A stretch of DNA of 64,000 bases, from positions 38,799 through 102,798 of the forward strand of contig JAFCMP010000184.1 of assembly GCA_017506865.1 (NCBI GenBank), written 5' to 3'. Within the stretch, counting starts at the first letter, position 1, and each line of letters opens with the position of its first letter. The notes beneath the pieces are model-generated. The model had not been told where the DNA came from, did not search any database, and saw only the letters and a list, made by a program, of their open reading frames with translations. The DNA comes from Tribonema minus (taxonomy: Eukaryota > Sar > Xanthophyceae > Tribonematales > Tribonemataceae). The position numbers were made by a program, and so were the translations under genes. Positions 45,141 to 58,300 of this stretch are shown piece after piece.

Positions 45141-46951
45141 GAACAACATGAGTCAGCTGCGACATCATTCAAACCTATCAGGCAGGTACAGAAGGGCAAT
45201 GATATGCAGATTTACCATAATCACATCTACCGGCCGTTCGCGGCTGAGGTAGCTGAGGTGTGGAGGTGTGTAGGAACTTTAAGAGAGAGCGAAACGTGCC
45301 GAGCGCGCCATTACTCAACGCCCGCGCAAGATCATTTGCTGCGGTCAAGCCTACACAACAAGCCTGCAGCTGCACTAGGATGCCGTTCCTCACCTTTGCT
45401 CGAAGACCCAGCCAGCGATCCGCAAGAGTGGTTTCAGGAAGCTGTCTTGGCGCAAACGATTGATCTGCGGGCATTTAATGACTACAGGTGAGGTGACATC
45501 TGCAACTACAATCACGTCACTTCTTCGCGCGAGGCGCAGAGACTGTGTAGCTATGTCACATTGCAATTTGCGGGATGATGGTTTTGACTGATCGTCCGCC
45601 TTCTGCCCAGCGCTCCGAGATTCCTTCCGCCCCCTGGAGCCGTCGATGGCGGCGATGGCGAGGAATTGCATGTCTGCAAACGCTCTAGGGTCCTGCGATG
45701 CCTGCAGTGTCGCATTGGATATGCGTCCGCGGAGCAGGATAACATGATAAGATTCCGACGGTTACACCCCCGGAGGGAGGGAATTCCTTTAAAGCGAAGG
45801 AAAGTTAGAGGGCATTCACAAGCGGTTGGGGAAAGGGGGGGTGGTGGCAGCCAGCGAGGGCCGTCTGGTGCAGCGGCGCTCCTCGTCGAGCATCGCCTCG
45901 CACGCAGTGCGCAGGCACTGCATGTCCAGTCGCGCGGGGCCGCGCATGCGCCGAGAGAAGGGGGAGAGTCGCAGGGGGTGTGTGTGTCTCAGTTCTTGCC
46001 GCTAATGCGTGCTCATGTCTGGTGATGCATGGCGGTGCTGGCGGACAGTGATAGCCCTGCAGTAGTGTGCGCAACCATGAACGTACCTCATTTGTCCCCC
46101 CAGGGGGCCCCTCCCCCCCTATATTTTTGGCCCTTTGAGAGGTATGTAGAGTGGGAGTCCCAGCAACAACTTGAAGAAGGGCTGGGGAGGGGGGATGTGG
46201 AGGGGGGGGGGGGGCAATGGGTCCAGTTTTACAACTGAACATGGTCACATAGAAGTAGTAGAGGCAACTTGCAGCACCCTGTGCACTAATAGTGTGGATG
46301 CGCCGTGTCAGAAGTTCAGAACGTGTCCTTTGCTTCGAAATGCATTGCCTTTTTGTTGTTGGTTGGTCAGTTGCCAGAGTGATGTGTTATTAGCCACCTT
46401 CTCGCATGCTCCACCACCTGCGGCCGCGACGTTGCGATGCAGGAAGCAGCGATCATCGGGACCAGCGATGCCAATAGAAATTGAGCACTGTAAAAAAAAT
46501 CTATTTCACGTGCACAAGCTGCGGCATCAACCGCTTGCTGAGGCTGCATCAACAGCAGGTGCACTCATGCACTACAACTGCCTAGGTAGCAATGACACGT
46601 GCTTCTCAAGAAGGCACCTGACAATCACTGCCGCCGGCCATGTGGAATGCGGACCAGAAGAACATGCCATTTGGTGATGTCGTTTGAAAGCAATCGACAA
46701 TGCGCACTGAGACACTTACAAAACACTTAGAAGCGATCCAATGCACTGTTTGACAAAAGTGTCACTTTCAAGTATTCACAAGACATATTATGTAGATTCT
46801 GGTAGCAAGCTGGACATCTACATGCCATCTGGGCGCTTGCGCGCCAGAGCGAATTGTTTTTTTTTAAAAGTACGTATGGACTTGTATTTATAAAGTCCCA
46901 AGGGAGGCCGGGTTGCCTATGCAATCGAAAAGCTTGCGTCAACGCAGCAGC
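45141..46951. other. no supported gene
   Basis: Several open frames on both strands (for example 45204-45491 plus and 45390-45671 minus) lack recognisable domains. A poly-G run sits at about 46201-46214. I cannot separate these from chance frames. Confidence 0.4.
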
Positions 46952-49698
46952 CTAGTCTGCGCTGTGCCCTAGGAGCTTGGATACCGGCGCTGCAACACAG
47001 CCCAGCATTCGCGCTCCGCGTGTGTACGCCATGACGCGCTCCGCCAACTCCCGCGCCAGCGATATGCTCAGCTCAATGAGGATCTGACGCTTAGCTAACC
47101 CGGCCTTGCGTAACACATCTGCCTCCCCCCCCCCTGAGCACAGTGCTGAGTGCATTGCCAACTCCTTAACCAAAAAAACTTGTCTGCGTAACAAAAACTT
47201 GTCTGCTTGCCCAGCTGTCCGTACGACTCCTGCACGAATGGCACAAAAGCCCAAGATGACGTCAAGGTGCCGGTGTGGTCACCGTGCCTGACCTTCGCGT
47301 CCTCCCCCACCCCAGCAGCATAGCCGTCCGTGTTCGAGGCATTTGTTTTGCCTGTCAGGTACGAGCTCGCTGTGGGCGCGCGCACACTTGTGTCTAGCAC
47401 TATTCCCTTGTTACAGTATGCACTGCTAAAAGTGCAGACACCCTGGGTCAATGACTGTGTCCGCCCGATAACCCGGTACCTTGAAGACGCTAGCGTCCTC
47501 ATTGCGGACAATAGAGACGTGGTGCTGTCTCAAGATGCGCTGCAGGCACCGCTTTTGGGCAGTGTGTGTCGCGTTGTGCCCCCGTATGTGCTGGCTGGGG
47601 CAGCTGATCGCATGCGTGGAGGTGGGGCTCACGTCACTGCACCGCCATGGGCACACCTCGCCCTGTATGCCCCACCCGTCTATGAAGATCGCAACCAAAA
47701 TCATCGTGGCTGCTGCCGTACTGGACATGGGCGCCGCACCCGGGCGGTCATTGGCAGCGGGTGGCACGCTCATCCACGCCATTGCCCCGAACGCACGCTG
47801 GCTGCGCAGCTGCGCCAGGACCCGCGCGCTAGCCTGTTGGCGGCGGCGGCTGGTGTCGCGCGAGTCACCAATAAGTGCAGCCTGCGTCGGCTTGCCCACG
47901 GCACCAGCCGAGGCAGCCTCTAGGTCCTTCACCAGGCAATCCTCGTATTGACGTCGAAGAACATTTGAAAGCCCGGCTTGTAGTCCTTGCGTGAAGTGAC
48001 CGCGACGGCGGCGGGGCACTACCTTCCTGCAGATCTCGTCCGCATAGGCCTCCCGGTCGTCGTCGTCGTCCTCCTGCCCGCCGCTGCAGCTGCTTTCTTC
48101 CGCGTTGGTTTGTGTTTTAGCGGGCGTGGAAGAGGCAGCCGCGGCAGCGGCTTGAGGGCCACTGGCAGGTACGGTCGCCGCCGCAGCGGCCGGCTCGGCG
48201 CCAGGCACAATGCCGTGGGTGTGTGGGGCTGGCTCAGTGGTCACCGTCTCCGTGACGACAGTTGCGGCGTAGATCGCTTGCACCGCAGTGGGGAGCGTCG
48301 ACGCTGCGGCCGTCGTATCTGCTGCCCACCATAGCAATGATGCTGGGAGCTGCTCCGAGCCGGCCACAGCTGTGCGTGATTTTTCGCTGCCATCAGCTGT
48401 CAGCGCTTGCGTAGAGCGTCGCACGGCCTCGATGATTGGCGGCAGTCCCTGGTCCTCGCATATTCAAGTTGTGCATGAGTGCTGCGCGAACCAGGTGACT
48501 GCGCCGTGTTCGTCAGTACCGAGCCTCAGGGCCGCTGCTGCCACAGTGGCATGAATTATTGCCGGCCGCAGTGTTGTGCATGCCTGGGCCGTGTATGCGG
48601 CTGGTGCCAGTAGCCCCAAAAGCGGCATGCCCAGACCGCCTCGTCGCTCCGGCAACTGTGACGCCCGCAGTGGCACTGCGATGTCCTTGAGTTCTGGCCG
48701 GCCCAAGCGCGGCAATACCAGCACGCTGCCACTGCTGGCTTCCTCATTGTCACCAGCAGTGCAGGCGGCCAGCAGGTGTGACTTCATGACTGCTGCGGTA
48801 GCACAGCCGTGCAGGCGCAGCATGCGTTCGAGCGTCCATGCACAGAACCCGTCAAACGCGTGCAACCATGTCTCACTCAAAGCCGTGTCAACGACCCGAG
48901 CTAAGAAGCCCATGCGCTTCGTCAGTGACCTGCGCAGAATGAACTGTACGTGCTGCCTGCAGGTGATGCCGCGCCATTCCAGCCAGCTGCCACGACAATC
49001 GCCATGTCCCTGCGTCAACAAGATGCTTGCTCATGGCAGCATGCACATAGGCTGGGTGCCCTACCGGTACCACGACCGACGTAAAGCCCTGACTGGATTC
49101 TGGCATGGTGGCGTCCACAAACGGTATGTCAAGGGCGCGCAGGCGTGCTCTGGCCGCTTCATCAAACACTGTGCCGCGCATGGCGATGGCCAGCGACTTG
49201 TCTGGTCGAACGCGCAGGCCCCCTGCCGCCAGCCGGCGGATCACCTCTGCCACCCCAGCGGCCGCTGCATCGTCGAAGTAGGCAGCTTGCAGCACGTTGA
49301 GGTCATCCAGGAAAGCGCAGTGCGGGGCTGGCGGTTCCGCTGTGCTGTGGCCGTAGGCCGGCATACTGCCGGGCGTCGCATTCACTCCATCAGGGTAGAA
49401 GAGTAGGAAGGCCGCTGCCACTGCAAAGTACAGCGGCCGTAGAGGGTCCCCTTGCTGGCACCCTCAGGCTAGGTGGGAGCAGATAATGCGAGCTTCACCG
49501 TTCACCTCCACTCGCATCTCTGGGGCATGTCACCACAGTATACGGACTCAAAGTGCGGGTCCTGGGGCAGCTCCGGACAGAAGAGCATAAGCCCCCGCAC
49601 AATGGCGGCGCGATCCACACTGTTAAATGCGTTCTCACAGTCCAGCTGGATTGTGGTGCCATACAGCTCGTGCCACACGCGCGCGCGCGCTGCCACAT
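46952..49698 (-). pseudogene. decayed non-LTR retrotransposon (LINE), RT plus restriction-like endonuclease
   Basis: Read on the minus strand, the fragments follow LINE order. RT motif A is LDCENAFNSVDR near 49640. Next is the GCQQGDPLRPLYFAVA motif near 49430-49460, preceded by an in-frame TGA. The catalytic FLDD of the YxDD box is at about 49302-49313. A connecting region with PERRGGLGMPLLGLLAPAAY lies near 48640. A zinc-knuckle-like C..C...H stretch with RGHNATHTAQKR comes next, then the endonuclease core (GYRADTVIDPG, KGIVLDTSVRAPTASSYL, FVPFVQESYGQLG). The element is broken: stops near 49465 and 48464, and frameshifts near 48970, 47450 and 47220. Its 5' end is lost at about 49698. Type is inferred from the C-terminal RLE domain rather than an APE endonuclease. 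Confidence 0.82.
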
Positions 49699-49699
49699 G

Positions 49700-50530
49700 C
49701 TCGACGCCGGACTGGTATCATACTATGATGATCCTACGCCAAGTACATGGAGCGCCATGCATCAAGGCGCACGACACCATCGTCCACAACAACGTCAAGA
49801 GGCCACGCAGCGCATCCTGCGGCAATACCTTGAATCAGGACTGGTGGACGAGGACTACACGCCGTTTCTGCGGTCCGCCGGACCGCCGGTAAGTCTCAGG
49901 ATGGACATCGTGCTGCCTGCGGACGCCTTCTCGGCGACCGGCTACGACGATTCGACACGTCACCTACCGCTCATGGTGGACATCACCTGCTTCGAGGCAC
50001 AGGTGGCGCCGCGGGCAGCGAAGACTGCAGCAGACCCCGAACGCTGCTGCCGCGACCAAGAGGCCGCCAAATACACCCACTATTCTGGTTATGATCAAAA
50101 TTGCTACAAACTTGCCACTTTGGCAATCGAGTCATTTGGCAGCATCGGAGAGCAGGGGCGGAAGCTGCTGGAGGCTGTGGCGACGGAGTATGCCAGCAGG
50201 ATGTCAGTGCCCGGAGGAGTGCGCCCTACAGCTCTTCAGGGCATCGCCCTGGCGAGCTTGCGCTCGGCACTGTCGGCACCGCTCCACATGGCGTACTCTG
50301 GCCATGTCATGACACACATGGCAGAATCCGGGGGGGGGGGGGGACATGAGGAGGACGTAGGGGAGGATCCCGAGATGCCATTTGGCGGCGGCGGCGTTTG
50401 AGTGGTTGTTGTTGAGACACTTTCAGACTGTCACACGACATGTTGATTCCGTACAGCAAGCTTCAAGTTGGATGCCATTCATCTGGGCTTTTTTGCACCC
50501 TGAGGGAGAATCAATAAAAACTACATGGAG
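49700..50530 (+). mobile_element. 5'-truncated LINE fragment, endonuclease domain and 3' tail
   Basis: Plus-strand coding to the TGA at 50399-50401 gives a C-terminal RLE-type domain (HDTIVHNNVK, then after a frameshift near 49800 EATQRILRQYLESG, MDIVLPADAF, HLPLMVDITCFEAQ, KLATLAIESFGS). The tail is GIALASLRSALSAPLHMAY and VMTHMAES. The 3' untranslated tail runs to about 50527 (AATCAATAAAAACTAC). It abuts the 5' end of the minus-strand LINE, making a head-to-head junction at about 49700. Copies of its 3' part occur at 17620-17792 and 61780-61945. Confidence 0.8.
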
Positions 50531-52385
50531 TACATCATTACAGCGAATTGCATCATCTGCTACAAACTGTAGGCACAAAATTCCGCAGCTTGGCCTACGC
50601 AGCCACCGCGTGCACACAACAAAGAATCACGCTGGTGCAGTGACAAATGCAGTATGGTACTATGACATTAGGTCAGGTGCGTGAACAAGGTTGCATGGCC
50701 CAAGCAAGATATAACAGAAAAAGTTGGGCTCCAATTCACATGTGCGCTTCATGGCAATTTTTTTGAACTTTCTCTCGCTGACAACCGCGGCAAAAGAGTT
50801 GGCACGGCCTGACACTGTCGACTGCGCGCAAGGATACATGGGGCAAGCACACGGCATACTGCACACTCACAAATCGTGTGTGGCGACTGATGCAGAACGC
50901 TGTGTCTATTGTGGGCAATGTCAGAGGCGGCCGTTGCGGGCCATCCACACTTACATCTCGCACACACATTGCAAAAAGACATCGAGTGCCCCACGCGTGC
51001 AGCCTGACAGCAATGGGATGAACCACACGGCGCCGAGCGTGCTGTGGCCACTCGCAAGTGCCGCCAGCAACTGCGACGCCGCGTGCCCTACACAGGCAAC
51101 GTTGCTCAGTGAGCAGCACAGGAGAGACCCTGGCACGGCAGGCAGCAGAGGTGCCTCGCTCACCCCCCTCTGGCGCTTGTGCTGAACCGTGTTGAAGTCT
51201 CTGTGCGTGCCTCCCCGTGTAGGCGTCTCTCCTCTCTTATATATATATATAACGGCGTGTGTCCTGCCGTGCAGGAGTGTGCATCTGTACCTGAACCCTC
51301 GCAGTTGCCCCGCGAACCGAGGCACTGAGGGCAAAACGTAATTCACATCCCCGGGGGCTCCCACGAAAGCGGCACTCGCGCGCGCATTAGTTGCGCAGCA
51401 CAGCATGGCTCGGCAGCAGCAGCAGCAGCACTGCTCAGACACGTGTCACTGCTCCACGCGCCGGCGCAAAAGCAGCGCTCAGCTCAGCAGCACTGCTCAA
51501 CCAAGCAGCGGCCGCTGCGACAGGCCCAGCGGCTCGGGCGCGTTGAGTCGCTGAGACCACAAAACACCCCCCCCTATCACACACACACACAAGCGCGCGC
51601 GCGCGCGCGCGCACTCACCCCATCCCCCCCCCCTCCTAAGCCGCACCGCTGCGAATGCTGTGCTGCCCGCAATTATCCCCCCCCCCCCCCCCCATCCCAA
51701 TATGAATCTCAAACATCTTATTCATGGTCGCAGCACCGCGTGTGCTGCATGACGGCACCATCGAACATGCAGTTGTGTTTGCGTGTGCATCCCGCGTGTA
51801 CTCTCCGCACCTCAGGCTGTAACCCCTTCCCCCTTTCCTGTACCCCCCTCCCCCCTTTCCCCGTTTCGTGGCCTGTCTCGACTGCACATTCCCCCGCCCA
51901 CTGCCTCTCTGGCGCGCGCGCTGATCGAAGCGGGCAGTTGAAGCACGCGCGCCGCGACGCCTGCTGGCCTGGCCGCCCGCTGCTGCAGCGACGATACCTA
52001 CCGCATGCGACAGCACAGCGCTCAGCATGCGCCCCAGCGCTCCGCAGTCGTGCGCATCGCGGCGTCAGCATGCCGCGCCACGCCAGCGCGCGGCACCGGC
52101 AAGCATCGCAGTGCTCTCCGGCGTCCTGTCGCCGCGCACTGGTGGCGCCCCCTTTTACGCCTCACAACTTCAACGCGCCCGCGCCGCGTGGCAGCGCGTG
52201 ATGCGGCGCACTAAGACCCCGTACACGTGGCAGCGGCGCCGCGGCTCGGCGTTGCCGACCCTGCCCCTCAGCCAGCGCGAGAGGCGCCGCGGCCTCGCGC
52301 CGCACCTCCGCAGCGGCGGCAGCAGCGCTCGACCGCCACCCCCGCGGCGCTTCGATTGCGCCTCGCCCCCTGCCTCCCCGTCTGT
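50531..52385. other. intergenic, low-complexity rich
   Basis: A short (TA)n run at about 51238-51251, a CA/GC alternating run at about 51580-51613 and a poly-C tract at about 51678-51693 stand out. A minus-strand frame near 51310-51410 (AFVGAPGDVNYVLPSVPRF) ending at a GTACAG donor might be an exon. It has no partner, so I leave it unannotated. Confidence 0.4.
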
Positions 52386-55300
52386 TTAACTGCGGAGCGA
52401 CGTGGGCGCCGCGGCAAAGGCAGCAGCGCTCATCTTGCAGCTGCCGCGGCCGCCTGGCGCAGCAGCGCCTCTGCCGCCGCCGCTGCCGCTGCTGCCGCCG
52501 CCTGCAACCCCGCCCCTGCCGCCCCCGCTGCCAGCAGCTGTGCCCCTGCCGCTGCTGCCGCCGCTGCTGCCGCTGCAGCCGCCGCCGCTGCCACCACCGC
52601 TGCAGCTGCCACCACTGCAGCCACCGCCGCCGCCGCCGCTGTCGTCAGACCCTATGGGCGGCTCTGTGAACGGGGCGGGGCGAGGGTCGAGGCCCAGCAT
52701 CCTGCGCGCCTGTTCCAGCCTGTGCTGCGTCCTAGGGCAGGGCCTGGCGTGGGGGCGGCGCGGCGGGGGCGTTTGCACGTCAGCAGTGCTCAGCACCCAA
52801 GTATGCACTTTAAAGGGGTTGGTGTGGCACTGTCTCTGTCGCTCTCGCTGTTTCGGAAACGACACGGCGAATGTCGCACGCATGCAAGCTCTGGCGTCAG
52901 CGCGATGCTCAACGCAGCGCTTTTTGCACGGCGCGCGTCCGCCCTGCCGCCTGTGTCTCAGCCGTGTGCCACGCGTGCGCCGTGGCCGCTTGGCGCGAGG
53001 GGCATGCAACAGTTGCCGCTGGTGCTGCCAGTGCGGTGATGATGGAACAGCGCAACGGTACACCATTATGAATGTTGGCATGCTCTGCGATGCTCGCATC
53101 TAGATTCAGAGGCATGTCGGACATGTGTTGTCTTGAATCACGCATGTATTGCCTGGCACACCGCGGCCGACACAAGACACGCCCAGACGCCACGATGCCC
53201 GACACTGATGCTGCGTGCTTCAACCTTCAGAATGAAGCCAAGGGAGGCATCCCATCATATGCGTGTGTGTATGCTAGAAGTATTTACATATAAATGTACA
53301 AATGTAAGTGCCCTTGCTGGTCGGTGCCACGCAAGGAGTGCTGCACACGCTGCTGCCTTTCCCAGACCTTTCCCAAAAACCTCAAACTCTCTTAAGGAGA
53401 CCTGTTCCCGTTTTGATGCAATGCATACATACCTGTTGCTGGGGTGTGTGCAGACTTGTAAGAAAACACAGCTCAGCTCTAGCTCTACGATCTTTTGATT
53501 CGTTTCCATATATATACATGAGTACATACATATACACTACGCTGTATAAAATGCACACATACCCGTTGCTGGGGTGTGTGCAGAGCCGTATAAACATGTA
53601 TACACACATACATGTATGCAATGCATACGTACCTGTTGCTGGGGTGTGTGCAGATGCCCTCAGGGACGTCGCAGGCGCCATACGGCTCCTCCGAGTACGT
53701 CCCAATGTATGCTTGCGTGTAGAAGCGTCATACTTCTTAAAGGCCGGTTCCCCTTTGAAACTTCCTACAGGCCGGTGTCCCTTTTTAATGCAGAGCATAC
53801 ACACCTGTTGCTGGGGTGTGTGCAGATGCCTTATCAATGTTTATGTATGCATACATAAATATATATAGACTACGCCGTATGCAATGCATACGTACGTACC
53901 TGTTGCTGGGGTGTGTGCAGTGGCCCTTGGGGACGTCGCAGGCACCGTACGGCTCCTCCGGGCAGCCATGCTCAACGGCCCAGTAGTAGCAGTCCCACTC
54001 GCCCATCTCCCACGCCGCGCTGGCCGTGGAACTATCCCATGGGCACCCCTGAGCGCATTCATGAATGAGTGAATGGATGAGTGAATGCATGAACTAATGA
54101 ATGAATGAATGAATGAATGAATGAATGAACGGTCCAGTGGTACCGGTCTCACTTGCCCATCTCCCAGGCCGCGCTAGCCGTGGAGCTGTCCCACAGGCAC
54201 CCCTGAGCTCGCGTTCATCGATGAGTGAACGGATGAATGCATGAATGAATGGATGAACACAGGGCGACATGCGTCAAAAAGTGGGGCATCTCTCGAGTGA
54301 GAAGAAGGCCTGCTTCAGGCATTCATGAGTGGGTGAATGGATGGGTGAATCAATTGATGAAGGCAAGCACGCGCGGATGCTGGGCACAGCGCGCAGGAGA
54401 CGTGAATGCGGGGGCTTAGCACGCACGCCGCGTGAATGCGGGGGCATAGCGCGCACGCCGCGTCCAGTGCCTTTGTTGTGTGCGCCAGTGCGCACAATAC
54501 AGCGTAACCGCTTAGTACACCTTGAGCCACCATGTCTGGAACCTGCACTGTGGCGTACATCATCACAACTTCGCGCTGTCAGCACAGCCGCTGCGGCGGT
54601 TACGGCCGCATGCTGAGCGCTGCATGTACGCTCGCAGCAGCGCTTGTACTCGCGTACAAGTACGTCAAATGCCCCTGCTGCTGCACGCATGCTGCTTTGT
54701 AAAGGGGGGGCTACAGCGCAGCACTTGAGTTTGTCAACGTCACACACATGTGCAATGTGAAGCACCGTCACACATATGCAACTACCTCCTGAGGTAGTAC
54801 ACGAAGCAAACCGCACCTGGTGGCGCAGCCACTGCAGCGCGTACAGGTGGCCGCGCAGCGCGGCGTGCATGCTCGTCTCCGCGCTCCACCCGCAGCCAAT
54901 GTCGTGTAGCCACTGCAGCACCTCCAGGTGGCCCTCCGCCGCGGCGATGCAGCAGGCGTGCGGGTCCCAGGGCGCCCTAATGACGCAGATGAAGAAGACA
55001 GAGTGCCAGCCAAGCAGCAGCACGCCCGTTGTATTGTGAGTGTGAATGACCAAGGTGCTCTGATGTACCAAAAACGCTCTCTGTTGTCGTCGGTCAATTG
55101 CAAAGGTACGGTACTATGCTGGCAAAGCAAATCTGCACGCCGGCAAAGCCAGTTGTCACGTCGGTGAACATGCACAATGCCGGTGCACATATCGCTCCGC
55201 CGCGGCGAAGCACACGCACACACACAGGCACTTGACTTGCACTGGGGAAGCAAATTTGTGCGCTGGGGAAGCAAATTTGTGCGCTAAGAAAGCAATTTTG

Positions 55301-58300
55301 TGCGCCAGCTGAGCAGCAATGCGCCCCTTGTACCATCAGTGTGCATGGGCATGCCGGCGGAGGCGCACTTCGCCGCGGCAGCCGCAGCACGCGTGTAGCA
55401 GTTGCCGAGGACCCTGGCAAAGCAGGTCGCGCACCAGACACATTGCGCTCCCCGGCACGCGACATACGCTGGATGAGGGGGAGATCACAACTTGCAGCGC
55501 GTGCCGCAGATGCCATCGTCATCATCTCAGCAGAGGATGACACACATGAAGAAGCATACTTCTACTTCCATATGTATATATATGCGCGTACGCGCTGCTT
55601 CGTGGGCATGCGCCGTGCTCCCTTGCGCATGCATGAATACCCTCGAGGGCGTTTGCACGCCGCTTGCCGCGCACGGTGACGGCGCGCAGCCGCCGCCCGC
55701 AAGCACGTGCCCAAAAGCGCTTGCCATTTGGCGTCCTTCGCCACACCGTTTCACAAGCTGCCTCGCACTTTGTCTGAGCATGCTACAGCTGGTGGTAAGC
55801 ATGCGCCCACACGCTTGTGGGTGCGTGCAGCTGCTTTGAGGTTTCATTCAAGCACACTTGAAGTTATCGTTTGAAGTTATGTATATACGTGCACTCACCC
55901 TTGTGCGTGCAGGTACTTGAGGACGTCTAGGTGGCCCTCCATGACCGCGGCCTTCACGGCCTGCGAGTTCCACGGGCACCTGCCAAGCGAGGGTCACAAA
56001 ACATTAATTCGTTTATTGTAGAACCGTAGCGCTGCGATTTGGGGTCGGCTGGTGGCTCGGCTAGGGTCAGGGTCAGTGGCATATGTTGCTTAGTGTTGAA
56101 CAGGTGGCAATCCACAATGGCAGCCTTTCACGGCCTGCAACTTCGACGGGCACCTGCCATGCGAGGGTCACAATGCGCTTCTATATGCTGGCTTGGCTAG
56201 GGGTAGGGTTGGCCACATAAGGCTAAGTACAGTTCCGAGCCGGAATTGGCTTAGACGATTCCGGCTCGTCTAAACGGAGAAGACGAAAAGACGGAATGCA
56301 CCGTCTTTTCCGTCTTTTTCCAAAACAGCATTTATTGCCTGTATAACACTCCAGCAGACATATGGCTCACGTACGATGCCAAGGCAAGAGTGCTGATGCA
56401 CCGCTACTACGTGCTGCCTGTTATTTTCACTTTTTCGGTCTAACTTCACTTCAAGTTTGAAGTGCAAGTGTGGTGCCGTTACTGTTATCGCGTGCAGGAG
56501 TGTGTGATTGGCTGTGTAGGTACCCACGAAAGCTGTGTGGCCCCTACCCGAAGTAATCAGTTGGTTCACGGTCAAAATGAACTAGGTGAAGTAGGTGAGT
56601 CGGCGTGGCAAGGCCGTCTTACACGGAAAAGACGGTCGAAGACGGTACAGCCCGTCTAGACGGAAAAGACGGACGGCGGGCTAAGCCGTCTGCAATTAAG
56701 ACGGTTTGTGGGACCGGCTCGGAACTCTAAGGCTTAGAGTCAGCCATGTGCAGCGCTCAGCACCCGGCCACGCGTCCATCACACGCCGCCACCACACTGG
56801 CCAGAAACGAGGTACACTGATTTTGAAGGAAGTACACGCTTGCCGAGAGCACATGCGATGAGCATACCGTAGATCACGGAGTATAAAACCCCCCCGTTTT
56901 AGCAAGTTGTGAGGCTCGTGTTCGGAATACGGGGGGTCTTATACAACGTACCCCCCGTCTTGCACGCGCGTGTGTGGCTGCGGTAGCATGATATCGCATG
57001 ATATAACTGCAGCACACAGCTACTCAAGCAGCAGGCCACGGAATGAACGTTCTGCAGCTCCTATTCTAGCACGCCTGGTTCAAACACGCCCTCAGCACTA
57101 CATTTCACGGCTGCAGAGGCATTGCGCAGCAACACAGCTCGCCCACCTGCTTTGGCGCTGCACCACAACTTTGTCCCTCGCGCTGAATTATGCCGAAACG
57201 ACTTGCAGTTTGCATAACTGCCATGTTCCTCTGTCTACAACCCCGGTCTTATACACCACGTGCTTACCCCGGTCTTATACAGCGTACCCCCGGTCTTGCG
57301 CGCACACACAAACCTCCCTAGGCGAACGGGGGGTCTTATACTACAGTATACGATGGGGGGGTCTTATACAAGAGGGGGGTTTTATACTCCGTGATCTACG
57401 GTAGGCCGGCAGGGTTCACACTGTTTTCTTTTTGCAGATGTGAACTTGAAGTTGAAGTTGAAGTGCATTGCGAGCGCTCACCCGTGGCTATGGATCCACA
57501 CGAGGAGGTCCAGGTGCCCCTCGGACGCCGCGGCGTACGACGTGCGCTCATCCCACGGGCACCCCATGGAGTGCAGCCACCTGCAGCGGCGAAGGCGATG
57601 ACGACAGCGGCAGCGGCGACGCAGAGCGAGCATGCATCAGCATTCTATCTGCAATACAGAATGATGCAATAGCGATAGCGACGGCAGTGTGTATCTGGGC
57701 GGCTGCTTCAGGGGCTAGCGCCGGGCACCCCATGGAGTGCAGCCACCTGCAACGCGGCAGGGGGCGATAGAGGGCCACACGTCAGCGCTCAGTACAGCGT
57801 GTGCGCGACAGCAGTTGCGCTTGAAGCCTCATGAGGAAGAGCTCCACATCCAGAAGGCTCGACGGCCAGGTGCAGTCGACAAAAGGCGATGACGGCAGCG
57901 GCAGCGGCAGCGGCGATGCAGAGCGAGCATGCAGTGGGTCAGATCCACTCTGGAGTTGACATGCGACAAGGGCAGAGTGTTGGCGCGCGGGCGGCGGCAG
58001 TGCACCCGGGGCTTGAAGGGCAAGCGCCGCCCTAAACGCCTTGCGTTTTGCTGAATTCCAAGCGCGACATTGCAAGCAGACTCAAACGTGGTGTGTCATG
58101 ACTGATTCCAATTGGCAAATGACAATGTAGGTAGTCGGGCGACGGGATGGCGTGGGGGGGGGGGGGGGGGGGGATGAGGGGGGGGGGGGGGTCCAGGTGC
58201 TCGGCATCCAAGTGCATTCGAGCATTCGACACAATCTCAAGCAGGGCCTGCTGAGGTAGGCTGCGAGAACGTTTGTCTGACAAAGCGACCTGTGAACAGC

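Noticed and set aside
52227-53103. Long plus-strand frames with poly-Ala, poly-Leu and poly-Pro over the region 52227-53103
   Set aside because: They are shadows of the GC-rich minus-strand last exon of the ankyrin gene, which joins in phase to exon 9 and explains the sequence as a Gly/Ser tail.
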